Translations under genes and position numbers: made by a program | The notes under the pieces: generated by a model | What the model was told of the DNA's origin: nothing | The model's input: the letters and a program-made list of their open reading frames with translations, nothing else | Database searches by the model: none | Shown here: piece after piece, positions 59,701 through 64,000 of the stretch | How positions within the stretch are numbered: the first letter of the stretch is position 1 | Layout of the letters: every line of letters begins with the position of its first letter | NCBI RefSeq assembly: GCF_003711515.1 | Contig: NW_021167081.1 | Location: 4,263,166-4,327,165, forward strand | DNA: 64,000 nucleotides | From: Sodiomyces alkalinus F11 | Taxonomy: Eukaryota; Ascomycota; Sordariomycetes; Glomerellales; Plectosphaerellaceae | Direction: 5' to 3'

Positions 59701-60274
59701 GTTTAGTAATATATATAATCTATTTAGCTTAGGAGTCTATTTAGTTCCTATAATCTAGGGTTAGTATTCGGTATTCGGGTATATAGAATAATTTGGGGTA
59801 TATTAGGTATACGAGCTTTAGTATTTAGGTTATATTACTTATATTTTAGTCTAGGAGTTTAGATTTCCGCCCACGATAGAACGGGTATATACTAAGGTAA
59901 GGATAGCGTATATATACGCTATCGTAAGAAGATATAAAGGCGGTTCGTTTAGTTATATTAGTTTATTTTTTTCTCCTTCTTCTCTTCGTTATTTACTTTA
60001 GTCTTCTCTATTATTCGCCGTCGCGTAAGGCATAATAGTATTATGTAACCGCTAACACGGCGCGAAGAAGTTAGTAGATAGTATAGCTAGCGTATAATAT
60101 ATTTTATCCCCTATTTCCTTTCGTTATAAACGCCGTCCGTTCGTATAGATCGTAAATAACGATTACTCTATCCGGCACGCTTAACACGCCGGCCGCGTAC
60201 ACGTTATACACCTTATCGCCTAATAGCTCCCTAGGACGCCCGCGGGACGCAGGGCTCTTTTCGCCCGGGGTATA
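59701..60274 (+). other. K 3' non-coding region
   Basis: No convincing protein. It contains TATATAATATA-like AT runs around 59710, an imperfect palindrome GATAGCGTATATATACGCTATC (about 59903-59924) and a short CG-rich end with CGCCCGGGGTATA before the LTR, perhaps the mutated polypurine tract. The open stretch on the minus strand at 60104-60340 crosses the LTR border and is rejected as a gene. Confidence 0.5.
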
Positions 60275-60590
60275 TAATACGCCGGAATAGCGCAGGACTA
60301 TACGTATAGATAGTCCTCGCGCGCCAGGCACTATATGCACGTATAGTGCCCGGGCCGGGTTCCCTATACGTACGTATAGCCCCGAAGACCAGGAATATAC
60401 TAATCGTATAAAGAAATAGATAGTCCGGGGCTCGCCGAGGATATATTCCCGGTAAGCCCGCCTTTAGTTTAGTAGAGAATATCTTTATTACACCCTATTT
60501 TCTGTACCTAAAGGTCGCCATTCCGAACCCTAGAAGCCCTAGGTCCGATAGTACTGGCTGGCCAGAGATATGCCTAGACAGGGCATATTA
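60275..60590 (+). repeat. 3' LTR of K (316 bp)
   Basis: TAATACGCCGGAATAGCGC...GGGCATATTA, same length as the 5' LTR. Confidence 0.92.
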
Positions 60591-60595
60591 CCCCG
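60591..60595. repeat. Gypsy K target duplication, right copy
   Basis: CCCCG, followed by CTCCCCCTTAAC, which continues the LINE J sequence interrupted at 50605. Confidence 0.6.
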
Positions 60596-61670
60596 CTCCC
60601 CCTTAACACTACTTTAGTACTGGTAGCGGAAACGATAAGGCTCCTAGGCGTTTAGCTTAATAAAAAACTCGACTTCTAGCGATACGCTAAAAAGGTAAAA
60701 AGCCGACTAGCTATATAAATATATGCCTTCTTAAGGCTTCATATAGTAGTCTAGGGGTATAGCTTCGCGGACGTAAAAAGACTATGTATTATAGTAGTAA
60801 GACTAGTAGTAGCCTATTACGCCTTAGCCGTCTATAAGATAAGGGCCGGCCCGTGGTAAGGCCCCGTAGCGGTATTTATAGCGATATAGAACCGGTGCCT
60901 CCGATTAGTTACTAGAGCTTATAGGGCTATACCGGTTAGGGTCCTCGAAAAAAAGACCTTTATCCCCCCCCTTAACCTATACCTCTTAAGCCTAAGCGCC
61001 TAAAAGATCCTCCGGATATAGGAAGAACGGACCTAAGATAAGATATTAGCTAGAGTATACGCCGCGGCGAGAGCCTTAATAATACTAAACCGGTAGTATA
61101 GGACCCACGCCGCCCTCGCGTAGATAGCGTAGCTTACCGCCCTAATAACCTAGGCTAGAACCATATCCCCGCGGAAGGCCCTTATAAGGGAATAGGGTTA
61201 AACCTAGGCGGGAGCATAGCAGTCCTATACCTATACTATAATAGCGCCGGACCGGCCTCTAATACGATATTCCTTTAAAAAGTATAAAGAACTCCTTAAG
61301 CTACTAAGCTCTACGCTTACCTAAATCCGTACCGAAAAACTAAGTCTATAAGCCTTCCTCGCTAAAATAAGGGTACCGGGCTTCCTATTACCGCGGTATT
61401 TTTACGGGGACGGAGGGGCGGAAATAGCGGAGTATATAGCACTCTAATACTAAGAGGTAACCGAGGAGGACTATAAGGACCTCTTTAGCACTATTAGGAG
61501 ACCGCTTATAACTAAAAGGGACTTATATAACGCCTTAGAATATAATACCGAGGCGGGGGTAAGTATAAGGTAGTTTTTATAAAGGAAGAGGCTTAAGGAC
61601 TTTCGCCTCGCCTTTAAAGTTATAAAAGCGTATAAAGATACCGAGGATAACGGAGCGGGACCGGAGTAAG
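60596..61670 (+). pseudogene. LINE J ORF2, C-terminal RT remnant
   Basis: LGVxLNKKLDFQRYAKKVKS near 60640-60700 (Tad1/Jockey 'LGVxLDxxLxFxxH' block), VRLVVAYYALAVYKIRAGPW near 60800-60860, AMQNRCLRLVTRAYRAIPVR, LEKKTFIPPLNLYLLSLSAQ, and a Cys/His-poor end near 61400-61600. No RNase H motif was identified. Confidence 0.75.
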
Positions 61671-63360
61671 GGCAGGGTAGTATAATAACTAATTAATTAT
61701 TCAGATAAAGGCCCTATAAGCTAGGACCCTAGCGGTATTAAAATAGTACTATTACGGTACCGGCTATTACTTATTATCTTTACCTCCCTTAGAGGCGCTA
61801 ATACCACTTTTAATATACTTAAGACCCTACTAAGTCCGGTTAGATAACTAATACCGCTAAGGAGCCGTAGCGGGACTAAAGGGGAGCCACTTATAAGGTA
61901 ATCTAAGATTAGATCTATCTTACCCTCTAAGCGACTTATCTAATAATATAACTCCTATACCTCTACTAACACGCTACCGCCGCGATTATAACCGAAAGGT
62001 AACGCCCGGTTTAGAGCCTAGCTAAAACACTAAGACGCCGTCCCTAGGCGCTCCTTAGCCTATACCTTATTAGTGCGGGATTATTATAGTACTAAAGGAG
62101 GATACTTATAGTAGCGATACTAACACTATTAGTAGCCTTTACCGCTATATACGCCTAGTGAATATCTATAATGCGTTATTACTGCTTCTTAGTAGCGAGG
62201 GGGATTTATTAAGCTATTAGCCGTATCCACCTTAATATATATAAGGTATTACCGCGGCATAAAGGCGACTTATATCCTTTCTAAACGGCGACTATTAGTA
62301 TAGTAGTAATAGGCCGCGCCTATTCTAGTAGTGTTAGTATAAGCCTCTATATCGTCTAGATATATGCCTAGGCGCTTACTATAACGATTATAACTGCCCT
62401 AAGCTAGCGCTACGATACTACCTCGATACTATTAGGGCCTATATACGGTATAACACGAACTACGCCGTGTATATAGCGGCGATTATTACTATTAGTATTA
62501 TTATTATTAGGGGACGATATCTATAATTATTAGCACGCTACTATTAAGCACCGCTACGCTATAAAGGGAACTTATATTATACTACTAATATCGATTACTT
62601 AGTTATATATGTAAATTAATACTATATTACCTAGTTAACCCTATATTACTACACTACTATAACGCCACCTATAAAGTATTTATAGTTAAAGTATAATAGG
62701 GAAATGATGAGGAAAACTAAAAGGTTTCTTATTAGTATAGAGCTATAACGATAAGCCTATAGTACCGTAAGCGGGAATAGATTAAGACGAAAACCTATAA
62801 TAAACTTATTAGCGTTATAAGAGGAAAAAAGAGGAAAAATAGGCACGAAGACCTTATAGAATATTAACTATCTAATTCCTATAATAGGGTAAAGCCTTAC
62901 CCTCTTTACTTACTATCGGATATAGCAGGAACCTACTTAGGGGAGGTAAAAGGCACCTGCCTCCCCTACTCTTTTTATTAACCGAATAGAAAGAATAAAA
63001 GGTATAATCCTCGGAGACGTAGGGAGGCCGAGGCTAGAGGGTCGTAGCCGCCGCACTGCGGAGGCGCGGCGGTAACCCCCTCGGCCTCCGCTCCGCCGCT
63101 AGCGATTAGCTTAGGCTAACCTACCTAACTACCAGCCTACTATACTTCCCGTTAGCCACTAGCCTAAAGGTAAAATTTAGATATATAGCAGAGACGAACC
63201 AGGGCTATATCGGCCCCGTAATAGTATTACTCTACCTAAGGAAGTATATAGAGGTTTTCCCCGGGTTTTACCCGGGTTTTGCCCTTTATAGCCACCTAAG
63301 AAGGACCGTATAGCCTAGAAAGGCTCCTATAGATTAGTTAAGATAGCGGAGTAAGGTCGA
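61671..63360 (+). other. LINE J 3' region without recognised protein
   Basis: Equivalent of 31379-33080 in LINE I. No known domain. Contains the hairpin 63023-63089. Confidence 0.5.
63023..63089 (+). repeat. GC-rich hairpin near the LINE J 3' end
   Basis: GGAGGCCGAGG (63023-63033) pairs perfectly with CCTCGGCCTCC (63079-63089). The same stem and a CCGC...GCGGCGG core occur inverted in LINE I. The stem contains neither CpA nor TpG, so its survival may be context and not selection. Confidence 0.75.
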
Positions 63361-63377
63361 TGATAACCCTAATAATA
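63361..63377. repeat. LINE J target-site duplication, right copy
   Basis: TGATAACCCTAATAATA; see 46755-46771. Confidence 0.75.
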
Positions 63378-64000
63378 GCCGACCTCCTACCCGAAGCTAT
63401 ACCCTACGGTAACGCGCTGCCGTAGGGTATCTTCTGTTTCTGGGAAAGGAAGGCTAGCTATAACGCGAGAGAGCTAGACTAACGAATTAAAGAGACGTAA
63501 AACCTTTATATAATGAACCGCCTGCCCGTTTAAGTTTAATTTACGCCGTCGTGATAACGGCTAGGTTATTAAGTCTATTATTAAGTACGGGAGTCAGTAG
63601 CCTATATATAACTATAGCTGGATATAACCTAGTGCGTTCCCATAGTTCTGTAAATAAGGCCTTACGGTATAGAAGTCTAAGATTGTTTTTATATAGAATA
63701 GCGGGATTCGACCCCGAGAGATTATAATAAAGCTGCGTAACCGGGGAGATTTAGAGCGGTAGCCCCTCTAGGTAACCAAGTATAATACCTTAAACCTACT
63801 GAGACGGCACTGACGCGATAAGCTTACTATAAAAACACAAATCTAATAGCTTTACGAGGTATATATTTAATCCTTACTATTACCGAACTGTATACTAATT
63901 TCTTAGTAAATTAATAATCAGGACTACTATATTCATTGCGCTCTCTACGATAACTTAAATCGAAGTTAGTATCTATATATAGCGCCTATATCCTGTATTA
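63378..64000 (+). pseudogene. MULE transposase N-terminal remnant, cut by the window end
   Basis: The block TATATAGAATAGCGGGATTCG (NSGIRPREI of the transposase) at about 63690-63735 and AATAGCTTTACGAGGTATAT (LYEV) at about 63845 match MULE G (43115-43290) and H (40480-40650). Upstream, TCGTGATAACGGC at 63551 recalls the CRDTCKG FAR1 block of G. The site carries LINE J, so this MULE was present before it. Confidence 0.7.
63399..63430. repeat. 11-bp perfect hairpin
   Basis: ATACCCTACGG (63399-63409) and CCGTAGGGTAT (63420-63430) around a 10-base loop, 22 bases after the LINE J target duplication. Role unknown. Confidence 0.6.

Larger units (their letters stand above)
50606..60590 (+). mobile_element. 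Ty3/gypsy chromovirus K (9,985 bp)
   Basis: Two 316-bp direct LTRs (50606-50921 and 60275-60590) with terminal inverted bases TAATAYGC...GCATATTA. Internal order is gag, protease, RT, RNase H, integrase, chromodomain, plus an additional reading frame of about 1.8 kb downstream of pol. At almost 10 kb it is long for the group. It sits inside the RT of LINE J. All frames carry TAA/TAG damage. Confidence 0.92.
46772..63360 (+). mobile_element. LINE J, Tad1-like non-LTR retrotransposon interrupted by gypsy K
   Basis: Plus-strand homologue of LINE I. Net length is about 6.6 kb after removing K (50606-60590 plus one 5-bp duplicate). Order: ORF1 with CCHC knuckle, endonuclease, RT (split by K), a 1.7-kb 3' region with GC-rich hairpin, and a short 3' end GATGATAA. 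The 5' end GCCACGGGCGCGTAA-like block is shared with LINE I. Damage is heavy. Confidence 0.87.

Noticed and set aside
60104..60340. 78-codon stretch on the minus strand at the K 3' LTR
   Set aside because: Crosses the LTR border; no protein family. CpG-rich DNA lacking CpA has few stops in this frame by chance.

Overview
The window is ascomycete (Pezizomycotina-type) chromosomal DNA. Almost all of it is a nested pile of transposable elements mutated by repeat-induced point mutation (RIP). CpA and TpG are scarce, and stops are mostly TAA/TAG where the family expects Gln or Trp. CpG-rich stretches survive, so the mutation was strongly CpA-specific. Element proteins are therefore readable only when TAA/TAG is read as Gln/Trp and TAT/TAC often as Cys/His. 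Two short islands of normal base composition hold intact single-copy genes. One is calmodulin (seven exons, minus strand, 25074-26066). The other is the complex I subunit NDUFS5 (three exons, minus strand, 45607-46052). The intron-exon style confirms a filamentous ascomycete.

Left part (1-24829). A Ty3/gypsy element (C) is split by a complete Ty1/copia element A1 (1372-7738, 275-bp LTRs). A second copy, A2, lies inverted at 9578-15858. Next come a 5' fragment of copia family B (15859-18141, minus) and copia family D (18142 to about 23908). D is interrupted by a TIR element E (18661-19365) and by an unrecognised segment F (about 20190-22225) that carries a tRNA-like Pol III unit. The two D LTRs at 23338-23908 and 24357-24829 each received an insertion: a 373-bp TRIM-like element with 83-bp LTRs in the first, and a solo A LTR in the second. 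Both insertions have 5-bp target duplications.

Middle (24830-46314). The calmodulin island is followed by an A-family 3' fragment whose LTR stops about 240 bp upstream of the calmodulin start codon. Then comes copia B (27026-40358), split by a minus-strand Tad1-like LINE (I, 31379-38014, 13-bp target duplication). Next is a Mutator-like element H, with a complete MULE G (2,651 bp, about 150-bp TIRs) inserted near its 3' end, and then the NDUFS5 island.

Right part (46315-64000). A plus-strand LINE J (46772-63360) is split by a roughly 10-kb Ty3/gypsy chromovirus K (50606-60590). K has gag, protease, RT, RNase H, integrase and chromodomain, plus an additional reading frame of about 600 codons downstream of pol with hydrophobic N-terminal segments. 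That frame is the least ordinary item here. The window ends inside another MULE.

No element appears able to encode its own mobility proteins. The two host genes are probably functional. Insertion order is readable from the nesting: C before A1; D LTRs before the TRIM and solo A; B before LINE I; H before G; LINE J before K. Element domain limits are approximate because they come from reading RIP-damaged frames by eye. LTR, TIR and exon borders were read to the base.
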